The notes beneath the pieces are model-generated. The model worked only from the letters and a program-made list of their open reading frames with translations. It was not told the DNA's origin and ran no database searches. Shown piece by piece: positions 26,373 through 35,695 of a stretch of 64,000 bases of DNA (positions are counted from its first letter, which is position 1; each line of letters starts with the position of its first letter). A program made the position numbers and the translations under genes. Source of the DNA: Paraburkholderia phytofirmans OLGA172 (GTDB lineage Bacteria > Pseudomonadota > Gammaproteobacteria > Burkholderiales > Burkholderiaceae); the NCBI RefSeq assembly GCF_001634365.1, contig NZ_CP014578.1:4464001-4528000 (forward strand), in the 5' to 3' direction.

Positions 26373-27551
26373 TCACCGCCAGGCGCTGCCCACCTGCACA
26401 TAGAAAGCGTTCTGCCCTGGCCCATGCGCGACATCGAGCCCCATCGTCACGCCGAGCTTGCAGGCAATCAGATAACGAAAGCCGGTACCGAAACCGAAGG
26501 CGGTCGGCGCATCCGAAAACGAATGCAGATGTCCATAGGCTTTGCCGACGCCGCCGAAACCGAGCAGCGACCAGCGCGGCGTGACGTTCCAGCGGATTTC
26601 GGCTTCGGCGGTAAGCTGGTTGCTGTCCTGGAACTTCGCATCGGACACGCCGCGCAGCGACACATACGGCTGCGCAAAAAACGGAATGTTTCCCTGCGAA
26701 AAGCCGGTGTCGGCACGCAGGCCGAGCACCCAGCGCTTCGACAGCGGAATCCACTGGTAGGCACGCCCTGTCTGTTCCTGAAAGTTGGTGGAACTGCCGA
26801 GGCCGCCGCGCGCGAGGTCCGCTTCGAGTTCCGCATAGGTGCCGCTCGACGGATAGAACATGTTGTCGCGTGTGTCGAAGTCGGCCACCACGCCGCCCTT
26901 GGCGACGCGTTGGTCCCGCTCGAACTGACGGATCCCTGCCGGAATGGCCGAATCGAAGCGCGTGCTCGCGTCGAAGAAGGTATAGCGTGGACCGACATAC
27001 CAGTGACTATTGCCGACCCTGAACAGGATCTGTTGCACGAGTGCGATACCGTCGAGCTGGTACGCGCGTGACTGATTCTGGATGCCGTAGTAATTCAGAT
27101 GCAGCCCCACCTTGCCGATTACGCCGAGATAGCGGATGTGGTCGTCGTCCCATGTGTGGAAGTGCATCAGCCCCGCGCCCCAGCTATGCGTGCCGGTCAC
27201 GAAGCCGCCGAAGCCGGTGATGTTCGGCGGCGTCTTCGAATCGTCCGGCGCGTCGGTGCTTTTCTTCGGCATTGAAAAATAAAGCAGACCGAGGCCCAAG
27301 CCATAACCGACCGCCGGCTCGGTGATCAGCGTCGGCACCGGCAAGACGCCGCGATGCGTCAGCAGAAAATTGCTCAGGTCGAACGCACCGTCTTCGGGAT
27401 CGGTGAATTTCGACTCGGCATGACCGTGGATCGACAAAAACATCAGCGCCACGGCCGCAACCGAGGCACGCAGCGCGCGGCCGCTTGGCACGCGCGCGTC
27501 GCTGTCAGGCCTCGCCAACGGAAACGGCGCATACAGGAAAAGGCAGATCAA
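26373..27551 (-). CDS. Omp85/BamA-type outer-membrane beta-barrel (surface antigen family)
   Basis: A signal-like segment (ASVAAVALMFLSIHGHA) is followed by a roughly 350-residue barrel: amphipathic strands with aromatic girdles, the motif GGVVADFDTRDNMFYPSSGTY typical of the Omp85 C-terminal barrel, and a last strand FYVQVGSAWR. No POTRA domains are present, so it resembles the short bacterial surface antigen group, not BamA. The frame starts with TTG at 27551; a GTG at 27491 would give a cleaner signal peptide. It lies 15 bases after the preceding gene, so the two are co-transcribed. Confidence 0.8.
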   Translation of the reverse strand: MICLFLYAPFPLARPDSDARVPSGRALRASVAAVALMFLSIHGHAESKFTDPEDGAFDLSNFLLTHRGVLPVPTLITEPAVGYGLGLGLLYFSMPKKSTDAPDDSKTPPNITGFGGFVTGTHSWGAGLMHFHTWDDDHIRYLGVIGKVGLHLNYYGIQNQSRAYQLDGIALVQQILFRVGNSHWYVGPRYTFFDASTRFDSAIPAGIRQFERDQRVAKGGVVADFDTRDNMFYPSSGTYAELEADLARGGLGSSTNFQEQTGRAYQWIPLSKRWVLGLRADTGFSQGNIPFFAQPYVSLRGVSDAKFQDSNQLTAEAEIRWNVTPRWSLLGFGGVGKAYGHLHSFSDAPTAFGFGTGFRYLIACKLGVTMGLDVAHGPGQNAFYVQVGSAWR

Positions 27552-27566
27552 CGGGGGCGTGCTCCG

Positions 27567-28538
27567 TTACTGGAAAGTCGCACTCACCGACAGCTCCACG
27601 GCATTCCCCTTCGGCCGGTTGCTGACGTTGAACTCGTTGACCCAACGCAGCGATGCCGACACCGGCGTTTTCTCAACCTTGCCCGACCATGTGACCATCG
27701 GCCCGATACCCACCGAATGCCCCTGATTGCCACCGGTGGCATCGGCCAGCCCGCCGCTGTCATGACCGATCTGCTGGATATAGCCGCCCACCACGCCCAC
27801 GCCCCAACCGCCGCCAAAGCGCTTGAGCGCGAGCAGGTCGAGCACGCTGACCGGTGCGTTGTGGTAGTGGGTGTCGTTGTTCGGCGTGTAGAACTCGACG
27901 CCGTAGTTCAGCGACAACTCGATCTCTTCTTTCGGGAACAGTTTCGTGTACGAGACCGTCGGCGTGAAGGTCCACGTGTTCTGCCCGGCATTGGCGAGGC
28001 GGCTCGAGGTGTATGCGCCGGTCGGTGCATAAATCTGCAGGCTCAACGCGATATGGTCAGTTCTGGTCAGGTGATAGCCGGCCACCACCGGCGTGAAGAA
28101 GAGGTCGGCGAACTGTGTGCCATGATCGTTCGGCAAGCGGCTATGAAACGACGACACGTCGGTGTACTGGATCGGTACGCCGAACGAAGACGCGAAGTTC
28201 CAGCCGCCCGCGGTAATGCCCCAGGTCTTGACCGCGTTGACGAGCGTGTACACGATCGAATAGTCGAGCCCGGCAGTGACAGTCCCGGCGATCGGGATCG
28301 TCTTGCTCGCACCGAGCGAGCCTTCGTAATAAATCGTATTGGCCGACACGATCCAGTCGCTGGTGGGCGGCACCACGCCTGCATACGGCGAAATCTGCAT
28401 GCCGGTGATCGGCCTGCCGATGCCGGTCTCCGTGGCCCACCCTTGCGGCGAGAGACCCACACCGGCGGTGGTAAGAAGCGCACCCGTGCACAACCTGGCG
28501 AGCGACCGGCTTGCGGACAAACGGTTTGGGCGACTCAT
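27567..28538 (-). CDS. COG4313/SphA-like outer-membrane channel protein
   Basis: After a signal peptide (LARLCTGALLTTAGVGLSPQ) the sequence is a run of beta-strands with aromatic ends: IPIAGTVTAGLDYSIVYTLV, FADLFFTPVVAGYH, WGVGVVGGYIQQIG and a last strand VELSVSATFQ. This is the pattern of the MetA-pathway-of-phenol-degradation family (Phenol_MetA_deg), thought to be outer-membrane channels for hydrophobic compounds. The ATG at 28538 is preferred because an AGGA lies seven bases upstream. It sits between DUF1254 genes and the Omp85-like barrel. Confidence 0.8.
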   Translation of the reverse strand: MSRPNRLSASRSLARLCTGALLTTAGVGLSPQGWATETGIGRPITGMQISPYAGVVPPTSDWIVSANTIYYEGSLGASKTIPIAGTVTAGLDYSIVYTLVNAVKTWGITAGGWNFASSFGVPIQYTDVSSFHSRLPNDHGTQFADLFFTPVVAGYHLTRTDHIALSLQIYAPTGAYTSSRLANAGQNTWTFTPTVSYTKLFPKEEIELSLNYGVEFYTPNNDTHYHNAPVSVLDLLALKRFGGGWGVGVVGGYIQQIGHDSGGLADATGGNQGHSVGIGPMVTWSGKVEKTPVSASLRWVNEFNVSNRPKGNAVELSVSATFQ

Positions 28539-28633
28539 AGTCATCCTCATGAAATTGGTCTTTCGCATTCTCACTCTGCGGAAGCAGTTGTTGACGAGTT
28601 GCGGCGGCAAGCCGCATCACAACGGCGTGTTTC

Positions 28634-30121
28634 TCACGGTTGGCGCACAACCGGCGGCGGCGTCCAGCTGCCGTCGAGCGCCGCCTGCTGCGGCCAATAG
28701 GCGCGTACATACAGCGAGAAAGTCTCGTTGGCCGGCGCCGGCAGCCAGTTGGCGAGCTTGTCGTCGCCGGGGCTGGTGTTCTGCACGTAGAGCGTCAACG
28801 AGCCGTCGGCATTGAACTTCAGGTCCTTGTTCTTGGTACCGAGCGAATAGCGGCGCTGCGCATTCGGCGAAAAGAAGTGATGCGAGTTGTACAGCGTCAG
28901 CGACCAGAACCCTTTGACAGGCGGCAGACTATCTTTGGCAAACGTCACCGCATAGTGCGCGTTGCCGTCGAGGCGCTGACCGGATGCGTCAGCATCGGCG
29001 TAGAAATACTTGGTCTCATTCGGCTTGTTGACGAAGATGTTCGACTTCGCCACCGCCGTCCGCGTGAAGTAGTCCGTGCCGAACGCGGCGCCGTTGCTGA
29101 TGGTGTTCCAGTTGGCCGGCAGCCGCTTGCCAAAGGTGTTGAAGTTGAACAGCGGCGTGACCAGATCCGTCTCGGCCTTGGCCCCTTCGTCGACAATAGC
29201 GGCCTTGATCGCCGGATCTTTCTGCGCCGCCGCGATCAGCGCGCGCGCCTGCGCGTAGAGGGCTTCTTCACCGCTTTGCGGCGGCGTCTCGTCGAGCACC
29301 GTGGGCAGCAGATCCCAGAAGCGGTTCGGGTCGACCCACTTGATCTCTTCGGCGCTGCCGCCCGCGGCACCACCGGCCAGACCGAAGCTCGGCAACTTCG
29401 ACCAGTCGGTCTCCTTGACCTTGCCGTCGTACTCGGCGAGCGGATACAGGCCAACCTTCGCAATCACCGACTGCACGGCCACGCGATCTTCAGGCGTGTC
29501 GTCCATGAAAACGCGCGGAATGAAACTGCCGCCCCCGGTCGACGAACGGAACACCTGGCGGATGCCCTTCGGCACCTGGCCGTGCCAGTCGGGACCCGCC
29601 AACAGATAGAAGCCCGGACGCGTGCCGTACATCTTGCCGAGACTCGCGAAACCGTCGGTACGCAGATCGACGGCCTGATAGACCCAGAAGCGTTTGCCGA
29701 AATCGGGCACCTGCACGACCACCGGCGTCTGATTCAGATCGAGGATCGCGGAGCCGTAGACCACGTCCTGGTTCGGACACGCGACAAATCGCTCCTGCGG
29801 CTGAATGTAGTCGCGCAGCATCGAGAGGTGATTGGGCGGCGCGACCGGCACGATGCCGCCGTTCAGCCCCGGCTGCGGCACCTGCTTCATCGCCAGCAGG
29901 CGGCCATAGACGTTCACCATTGGCCACGCCCAGAAGTAGGTCTGGCGCGCCACCAGCCGTGCGTATTCTTCAGCGACTACGTAGCCGGCCACCGGGCCCG
30001 ATACGGTCGTCGTGGACGCCGTCGCATGGGCCGGCGGGTCCTGCTGCGTCTTCGCCAGAATGGGGGCGCCGACCGATGCCAGTACCGCTACCGTGACCCA
30101 TGTCGCTGTTTTCTTATTCAT
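28634..30121 (-). CDS. DUF1254/DUF1214 periplasmic protein, copy 2
   Basis: This 495-residue protein has a signal peptide (MNKKTATWVTVAVLASVGAP). DUF1254 comes first, with QTYFWAWPMVNVYGR, PNQDVVYGSAILDL and PDFGKRFWVYQAVDLRTD. A C-terminal DUF1214 domain has FWSLTLYNSHHFFSPN and RYSLGTKNKDLKFNADGSL, then LYVQNTSPGDDKLANWLPAP. GGGA precedes the ATG at 30121. These paired domains are widespread and exported, but no biochemical activity is established. It lies 28 bases after its paralogue in one operon. Confidence 0.88.
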   Translation of the reverse strand: MNKKTATWVTVAVLASVGAPILAKTQQDPPAHATASTTTVSGPVAGYVVAEEYARLVARQTYFWAWPMVNVYGRLLAMKQVPQPGLNGGIVPVAPPNHLSMLRDYIQPQERFVACPNQDVVYGSAILDLNQTPVVVQVPDFGKRFWVYQAVDLRTDGFASLGKMYGTRPGFYLLAGPDWHGQVPKGIRQVFRSSTGGGSFIPRVFMDDTPEDRVAVQSVIAKVGLYPLAEYDGKVKETDWSKLPSFGLAGGAAGGSAEEIKWVDPNRFWDLLPTVLDETPPQSGEEALYAQARALIAAAQKDPAIKAAIVDEGAKAETDLVTPLFNFNTFGKRLPANWNTISNGAAFGTDYFTRTAVAKSNIFVNKPNETKYFYADADASGQRLDGNAHYAVTFAKDSLPPVKGFWSLTLYNSHHFFSPNAQRRYSLGTKNKDLKFNADGSLTLYVQNTSPGDDKLANWLPAPANETFSLYVRAYWPQQAALDGSWTPPPVVRQP

Positions 30122-30149
30122 GTTGTTGTCCCGTTCGTCCGTGCGCGGC

Positions 30150-31574
30150 TTAGCGCTTTTGCGGCACGGGGAATTTCCAGGCGCCGTCGAGCACGGCCTC
30201 ATCCGGGCCATAGATCCGCATGATGAGGGTGTAAGCACCGGTGGGCGCCGGCAGCCAGTTCGACACCTTGTCCGCACCCGGCGACGTTTTCTGCACGTAG
30301 ATATCCAGCGAGCCGTCAGCGCCGTACTTCAGGCCTTTGGTGCGATCACCGATCGAGTAGCGGCTGATCGGATTCGCGACCAGATGACGCGCGGGCAGGT
30401 CATACAGCGTCATCGACCAGAAGAACTTCGCGGGCGGCAGGTCCTTCTTGTCGAAGTGCAGTACGTAGGGCTCAGAGCCGAGCAGTTGCTGGTGCTCGCC
30501 GTTCACGCGCGTGCCCACGTACACCGCTTCTTCCTTGGTGTTGCCGTAAATCCCCATCGCCGCCGCGACGGCGCGCGTGGTGTAGTCGCCCTTCAGATCA
30601 TCACGGCTGCCGAACAGGTTGAACGACCTGGTGGTGCGTTTTTCCGCATCGGCCAACGCGGCTTTGCCGTCGGCGACACCGGCTTCGAGCGCAGCGCGGG
30701 TTTCCGGCGGCAAAGCGGCGGGATCGAACGGCGCGCCCGGCGCGATGCCAATCTTCGCGAAGCGCTCCATCAATTCCTTCTCGGACGGCGCGCACGGTTG
30801 CGCGAACTGCAGCAGGAAGTTCAGATAGGCGATGAAGTCGACCGAGGTCGCCTTCGCTTCATCCCACTTCGGAAAATCGGGCTTCGCGACGGGTGGCGGC
30901 GCAGCCGTATGCTCGAAGGCGGACAGCGGCTGAAGCTTGTATTGCTTCTGGATCGCCTCGACGTTTTTGACGTCGCTCGCGCCGTTGAGCGCCGTGCGGC
31001 CGAGTGTCAGGATCAAGTCCGTCTCGGAGCGGAACACCTTGTCGATGCCTTTGGGCGTATCGCCGTGCCAGTTAGGTCCGGCGAACAGATAGTGACCGGC
31101 GCCGTTGCCCGTGGTGCGCGAACCGACGTACGCGAAGTTGTAGGTAAACAGGTCGATCCATTGGAACACGTAGTAGCGGTCTTTCGGTACCGCAGGCACG
31201 CTCAGCACCCACGGTTCGCGACGCAGATCGAGCCACGCCCACGAGTACGGCGTGTCGTTGTTCGGCGTAACGATTTCCTTGTTCTCAGGGCCGTAGGGAT
31301 GAGAGTAGTTGCGGAATGTGCCGAAGCCGCCCACATAGGATTTCGAGCTGGAATCGACCGCCTGCTCATAAAGCGTCTTGTAGTCGAACAGCATTGGATA
31401 GGCGTAGAGGAACGCGTCTTTGGCGATCGCGCGCGCTTCTTCAGGCGAGGCAGTGACGGCCGCTGTCGCCGCATTGGGTGCGCTCGCTTGAGCGGTGGCT
31501 TGCGTGTGCGGCAACATGGTCAGTGACAGGGCAGCGATGATTGCGCAGATAGGCAGACGTTTGAATAAGGTCAT
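30150..31574 (-). CDS. DUF1254/DUF1214 periplasmic protein, copy 1
   Basis: This 474-residue protein begins with a signal peptide (CAIIAALSLTMLPHTQATA). DUF1254 motifs are FLYAYPMLFDYKTLYEQA, VTPNNDTPYSWAWLDLR and PKDRYYVFQWIDLFTYN. DUF1214 motifs are FFWSMTLYDLPARHLVANP and RYSIGDRTKGLKYGADGSL, ending IYVQKTSPGADKVSNWLPAP. GAAGG precedes the ATG at 31574. It is clearly homologous to the next gene but diverged, so the duplication is old. It is the second gene of the envelope operon. Confidence 0.9.
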   Translation of the reverse strand: MTLFKRLPICAIIAALSLTMLPHTQATAQASAPNAATAAVTASPEEARAIAKDAFLYAYPMLFDYKTLYEQAVDSSSKSYVGGFGTFRNYSHPYGPENKEIVTPNNDTPYSWAWLDLRREPWVLSVPAVPKDRYYVFQWIDLFTYNFAYVGSRTTGNGAGHYLFAGPNWHGDTPKGIDKVFRSETDLILTLGRTALNGASDVKNVEAIQKQYKLQPLSAFEHTAAPPPVAKPDFPKWDEAKATSVDFIAYLNFLLQFAQPCAPSEKELMERFAKIGIAPGAPFDPAALPPETRAALEAGVADGKAALADAEKRTTRSFNLFGSRDDLKGDYTTRAVAAAMGIYGNTKEEAVYVGTRVNGEHQQLLGSEPYVLHFDKKDLPPAKFFWSMTLYDLPARHLVANPISRYSIGDRTKGLKYGADGSLDIYVQKTSPGADKVSNWLPAPTGAYTLIMRIYGPDEAVLDGAWKFPVPQKR

Positions 31575-31623
31575 GGTTAAGCCTTCGGTTTCTGTGTTCA
31601 GTTTTTGTGCTCAGTTATTGCGC

Positions 31624-32418
31624 TTACTTGCCGAACGTCATGTTCAGCCCGGCGAAGATGGTGAACTTCGGCACGCCGGCGCCGGAATGCGCTACCGAGT
31701 ATTGCGGTTCGATAAACGCGTTGTAGATAGTCGAGCCGCCTTTCCACGCTTTGCCCGCGCCCAGACCCACCGGGATGTAGTAGCTGCCATGCTGCAGGTC
31801 GAAAGTCCAGGTGCCAGTCGAGCGGATGTACCAGCCACCCGGCAGGTTGAAGATGCCGAACGGCTGCGCGGTGAGCGATTGCGTGGTGGGACGGCTGCTC
31901 TGCCCGGCGAACGAGTGTTGCCACTGCACCAAGGCGCCCAGCAGTCGCGCCTTGGTTGCGCTCACCGCGACCGCAGCCAGACCGGCCTGCCATTTGCCAG
32001 TGCCGAGGCTCGGGTCGGTGGCGGTCGGCATGGTCACTAGCGGGCCGACGCCAATCTGCACGTCGCCCTGCGAGAGCAGGAAGATGTCGAACAGGTTCAG
32101 GTCGCCGAGACCGGTGTTATAGCCGCCGCCTGGATCGGGACGCGTGCTGACCGGCACCGTGGCGCGGAAAATTTCCGGCACGCCGATCAGGCTATTCGGG
32201 CCGATCGGCACGGTGGGCCGCAAGAGCAGATCGTTGGTGTGCGCGCTCGCGCCGAACACGCTGGGCGTGTAGTAATTCTGGATATTGAATGAGGCTGCCA
32301 GGTTGAGTGGGTTATTACTTTTATTGGCTTCGTCGGCTGATGCCTGAGCGAACGCAGGCGACCACATCACCGAGACAGCGTATAACACTGCCGCCCCAAC
32401 CATGCATTTCCAATCCAT
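31624..32418 (-). CDS. Outer-membrane beta-barrel transporter-like protein, first gene of the envelope operon
   Basis: This 264-residue protein starts MDWKCMVGAAVLYAVSVMW and has a signal peptide ending AFA. The ATG at 32418 is chosen for the GAGG eight bases upstream. The mature part is beta-rich with YNTGLGDLNLFDIFLLS, VQIGVGPLVTMPTATDP, WQHSFAG, YYIPVGLGAGKAWKG and a last strand FTIFAGLNMTFGK. This resembles the COG4313-type channel group. It precedes the first DUF1254 gene by 49 bases. Confidence 0.75.
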   Translation of the reverse strand: MDWKCMVGAAVLYAVSVMWSPAFAQASADEANKSNNPLNLAASFNIQNYYTPSVFGASAHTNDLLLRPTVPIGPNSLIGVPEIFRATVPVSTRPDPGGGYNTGLGDLNLFDIFLLSQGDVQIGVGPLVTMPTATDPSLGTGKWQAGLAAVAVSATKARLLGALVQWQHSFAGQSSRPTTQSLTAQPFGIFNLPGGWYIRSTGTWTFDLQHGSYYIPVGLGAGKAWKGGSTIYNAFIEPQYSVAHSGAGVPKFTIFAGLNMTFGK

Positions 32419-33042
32419 TCCCGTACCTCGTCTATGGGCATTTCTTATTGGCGAACACACTTCTTTGCCCGGCGCAAATAAAACCAAAGAAACGGCATTC
32501 GTATTTTCGAATTAAGTCAAACTAATCGCGGGCGTAAGTCCACCGCACCCGGCGGCATATGTGCAGCCGGGAAAATATGCAAAACAGATGAGGCGCGCAA
32601 TTAAATCGCGCTAAGTCTCTCGAGCGAGCCGGAAAGACGGTACGGTCGGATACAGGGCTTGCATGGACGCTCCTTTTCAGACTCAAGAGACGCCGCACAA
32701 AACGACGCATGCGGGAGTAAAAAGTGCACAGCCAAGGACTGTTGTGGCGGAATGGTAGCAAACGTTTCAGCAGATTACAGAGATAAATTTGTAACACGGG
32801 AAAAATTACGTCATTTCCGATCGAGTTATATTTTGGTCGCCATTCTTATTCCACACTTCTGCCATAGTTTTGAGCATTTGTTCTGCATAATTGTGGAAAT
32901 TCGCATAGCGGCATATGGCATTGCAAATTACGGCATTGACGCCGCCGCTGAAAAAATCCACAGAATGGGCTGCAACAACCACCGCGTCCTATTAGACTTG
33001 CGCTCGCTTTAGATTCGACCCACCGCTTTTGATGAGGCATTC
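32419..33042. other. A/T-rich divergent intergenic region
   Basis: About 620 bases between the envelope operon (minus) and the HAD lipoprotein gene (plus). It is markedly more A/T-rich than its neighbours and must hold both promoters. A TTGACT lies near 32515 on the minus strand, but I see no well-spaced -10 box. No gene is supported. Confidence 0.45.
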
Positions 33043-34101
33043 ATGATTCGCACAATGCACCGGTACTGCGTTGCTTTCACCGTTGTGGTTCTTTCAGCTT
33101 GCACCGCTACGCCTCGTTACGACGCGAGCGGGTCGCCGGCCGGCGCATCGAGCGCCGCAGCCCTCGCGTCATGGAACGACACCGCGACCAAACGCTCGAT
33201 TGTCGATTTCGTCACGCTGGTCACCACGCCCGAGTCGAAAAATTTCGTCGCACGCGCAGACCGGATCGCCGTGTTCGACAACGACGGCACGTTGTGGCCG
33301 GAGCAACCCGCCTCGGTGCAACTGGTGTTCGCGCTGCAACGGGCGAAGACAGTGGCCGGCCGGCATCCGGAATGGAGACGGCAGGAACCGTTCCGCTCAA
33401 TTTTGAGAGGCAATCTGAAGCGTGCCGCGGCGAGCGGCGACGCTGGCTCGATGAGACTGCTGGCGGCGGCGCATGCCGGCATGACTAGCGATCAATTCGC
33501 TGCGCTTGTGCACGAATGGTTCGATTCCGCGAGCGACCCGCACTTTAACCGCCCGTATGCCGACCTCGCTTATCAGCCGATGCTCGAGTTGCTCGGCTAT
33601 CTGCGCGCAAACGGCTTCAGGACCTATCTGGTGACGGGCGACGATGTCGAGTTCGTCCGCGACATGGCGCAGCGCGTGTACGGCATTCCGCCCGAGCAGG
33701 TGATCGGCAGCACTGTCAGATACAAGTACAGCCAGACGAACGGTGCCGTTGCGTTGACCCGACTTGCGCAAGTCGACAATCTCGTCGATGGAGCGGCCAA
33801 ACCGCTCGCCATCGACCGCGTGATTGGCAGGCGTCCAGTGATTGCGTTCGGCAACGCGGACAGCGACGTGCCGATGCTCGAATGGACCTCGGCCGGCGAC
33901 GGCCCGCGCTTCGCGGCGCTGCTGCATCACACCGACGGCGAACGGGAGTATGCGTACGACCGCACGGCGAAAAGTGGCAAGCTCGACAGGGGACTGGACG
34001 AAGCCGGTGAGAAAGGCTGGCTCGTCGTCGATATGAAGGACGACTGGAAGACCGTGTTCAAGCCGGATAGCACGGCAACGGTTGCGGTATCGTCCAATTA
34101 A
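33043..34101 (+). CDS. HAD-family phosphatase-like lipoprotein
   Basis: The N-terminus is a lipoprotein signal (CVAFTVVVLSACTAT) with the lipidated Cys at 20. The body is a haloacid-dehalogenase fold: AVFDNDGTLWPEQ (motif I with both Asp), TYLVTGDD (motif II Thr), and VIAFGNADSDVPMLEW (motif IV acidic residues). Between motifs I and II lies a helical cap. The product is likely an envelope-anchored phosphohydrolase of unknown substrate. Its GAGG ribosome binding site is close to the ATG. It stands alone. Confidence 0.85.
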   Translation: MIRTMHRYCVAFTVVVLSACTATPRYDASGSPAGASSAAALASWNDTATKRSIVDFVTLVTTPESKNFVARADRIAVFDNDGTLWPEQPASVQLVFALQRAKTVAGRHPEWRRQEPFRSILRGNLKRAAASGDAGSMRLLAAAHAGMTSDQFAALVHEWFDSASDPHFNRPYADLAYQPMLELLGYLRANGFRTYLVTGDDVEFVRDMAQRVYGIPPEQVIGSTVRYKYSQTNGAVALTRLAQVDNLVDGAAKPLAIDRVIGRRPVIAFGNADSDVPMLEWTSAGDGPRFAALLHHTDGEREYAYDRTAKSGKLDRGLDEAGEKGWLVVDMKDDWKTVFKPDSTATVAVSSN

Positions 34102-34266
34102 GGGTGGCGTTTGGCTCGGCCCTCGCTTTAGTCATCGCGGCGGCTTTTGCCAAGGTTTTCGCTGCGGCTTCGGCTTCGGCTTCGGCGCGGTCCAATTTAA
34201 TCAGCTTGTCAGGAAGGCCGCGCCAAGGTGGCTTTTGCCGCAGTCTTCCTGCCTTTCATCACTCGC

Positions 34267-35277
34267 TTAGCGGGTCAGCGTGATCACCAGATAGCTGGCG
34301 TACAGCACGCCGCACACCAGCAACGCCCACACCGGCACGCCGCGCGCGCGCACGTTGATCCTCAGCCACGCGGCTGCGGCGAGTGTAATCACGATGCCGG
34401 TCACCACTTCGACGCGCGGCGTCCACGGCGTCAGCAGAATTCCGATTGCGGGCAGCAAGGTGCCCTGAAACACCATAGCGCCGGTGATATTGCCGAACGC
34501 CAGCGTGTCCTTGCCACGGCGAATCCACAGGATGCTGTTGACCTTCTCTGGCAACTCTGTTGCGATCGGAATGATCAGCAGCGACAGCAGCAGCGGCGAG
34601 ACACCGAGCGCCTGCGACACGCCCCGCACCCCGTGGATGAAACCTTCCGCGCCCCACACCAGCAATGCAACCGCCAGCGCCAGCTGCACCGCGATGGTCG
34701 CGAGGTTGGTGGGCAAGCTCAGACGCGACAGCAGCATCTTGCCCGGCGCTTCGGTGCCGTGGCCGGCGTCGACCAGTTTGGTCGATGCGCGGAACGTCAT
34801 CACCACATAGGTGATGTACACGCCGACCAGAGCCACGCTGAACAGCGCCCGCACGACCATGTGTTCGTGCGGCACGTACATCGCCGCGGCCGCCAGCACG
34901 AAAGCGCACAGGAAGAAGTTCAGATCGCGCGTGAAACCCGTGCGTTCCGGCGTGACCCAACCGCCGGCGCCGCGCGAGCCGAGAATCGCGAGCGTCATCA
35001 GGAAGGTGGACAACGTTGAGAGCATGAGCGGCGCGCCGAGAATCGCGCCGACGCCGATTTCCTGATTGACCGCGCTATCGGCCGTGCCGCCCGCAATTGC
35101 AAGCAGCGGGACGAGAGTTTCGGGCAAGGCGGTCCCGACCGCCGCGAACAGCGAACCCGTCACGCCCTCGGAGATTTTCAGGCGCTCGCCTAGATGTTCG
35201 AGTGCGTTGGTGAAGAGCTCAGCCGCCACCAGAATGACGACCAGCATGATGGCGAGTTGGAACAGGAGGCCGGTCAT
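34267..35277 (-). CDS. CaCA-type cation exchanger, probably manganese-related
   Basis: This 336-residue integral membrane protein has about ten hydrophobic helices and the two inverted motifs of the sodium/calcium exchanger family. The first is GSLFAAVGTALPETLVPLLA; the second is SPLLLSLLIIPIATELPEKV. Each has the conserved acidic Glu after a Pro/Thr. AAGGAG lies seven bases before the ATG at 35277, which rules out the longer upstream frame. A yybP-ykoY motif in the leader indicates control by Mn2+, so the transported ion is more likely Mn2+ than Ca2+. That last step is an inference from the regulation. Confidence 0.85.
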   Translation of the reverse strand: MTGLLFQLAIMLVVILVAAELFTNALEHLGERLKISEGVTGSLFAAVGTALPETLVPLLAIAGGTADSAVNQEIGVGAILGAPLMLSTLSTFLMTLAILGSRGAGGWVTPERTGFTRDLNFFLCAFVLAAAAMYVPHEHMVVRALFSVALVGVYITYVVMTFRASTKLVDAGHGTEAPGKMLLSRLSLPTNLATIAVQLALAVALLVWGAEGFIHGVRGVSQALGVSPLLLSLLIIPIATELPEKVNSILWIRRGKDTLAFGNITGAMVFQGTLLPAIGILLTPWTPRVEVVTGIVITLAAAAWLRINVRARGVPVWALLVCGVLYASYLVITLTR

Positions 35278-35459
35278 GTGCGGCTCCTTGCAGATGCAAG
35301 GGGGAAGCGGCACAACGGCCGGGTAAGCGGCGAGACTGGCAGGGCACAACGATATTTCACAGGGCAACTCCGCGGTCGGACGTAAGTGACGAACCAATGA
35401 CGCACCGCGACCCGTCCGACCAGAACGAAGCAGTGCGCCAATGGTCTCGCCAAACCGAC

Positions 35460-35545
35460 CCGGTCGAACGCGCCATGACCCGCAGGCCAAGTATGTTGAC
35501 GCGCTCTCCTTCAATGGATGAAGGAAGGCTACTCCCCAGTGACCG
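35460..35545 (-). promoter_or_regulatory. yybP-ykoY (Mn2+) riboswitch
   Basis: Read on the minus strand, GGGGAGTAGCC (complement of 35527-35537) and GTCAACATACTTGGCC (complement of 35485-35500) are the two conserved loops of the yybP-ykoY motif, in the right order and spacing, with a helical segment between them. The start of the exchanger gene is about 190 bases downstream. Known members bind Mn2+ and control Mn efflux or related membrane proteins. Exact edges are approximate. Confidence 0.85.
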
Positions 35546-35549
35546 GGGA

Positions 35550-35578
35550 ATTCTAACGGGATGCGCAGCTTTCAACAA
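35550..35578 (-). promoter_or_regulatory. Sigma-70 promoter of the riboswitch-exchanger transcript
   Basis: On the minus strand, TTGTTG (35573-35578) and TAGAAT (35550-35555) are 17 bases apart. Transcription would start just ahead of the yybP-ykoY element. Confidence 0.6.
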
Positions 35579-35695
35579 GCTTGGGATCTGGTGCATGCTC
35601 GGGCGCCTGTCGGCTTCTTTGCTTGCGTGCGTCCGTGATGCGGCGTCGGGCGCGCGAGGGTGCGACGGTCCCACTGGTAAGATCGCTCACCGTCC

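Noticed and set aside
24336..31526. Several long plus-strand frames (450-620 codons) opposite the envelope operon
   Set aside because: Arg-rich, featureless, and opposite genes with signal peptides and known domains.
32522..32797. A 91-codon minus-strand frame in the A/T-rich gap
   Set aside because: Cys/Arg-rich with no ribosome binding site or family feature.
34165..34186. CGGCTT repeated three to four times after the HAD gene
   Set aside because: A short simple repeat in a small gap, with no evident role.
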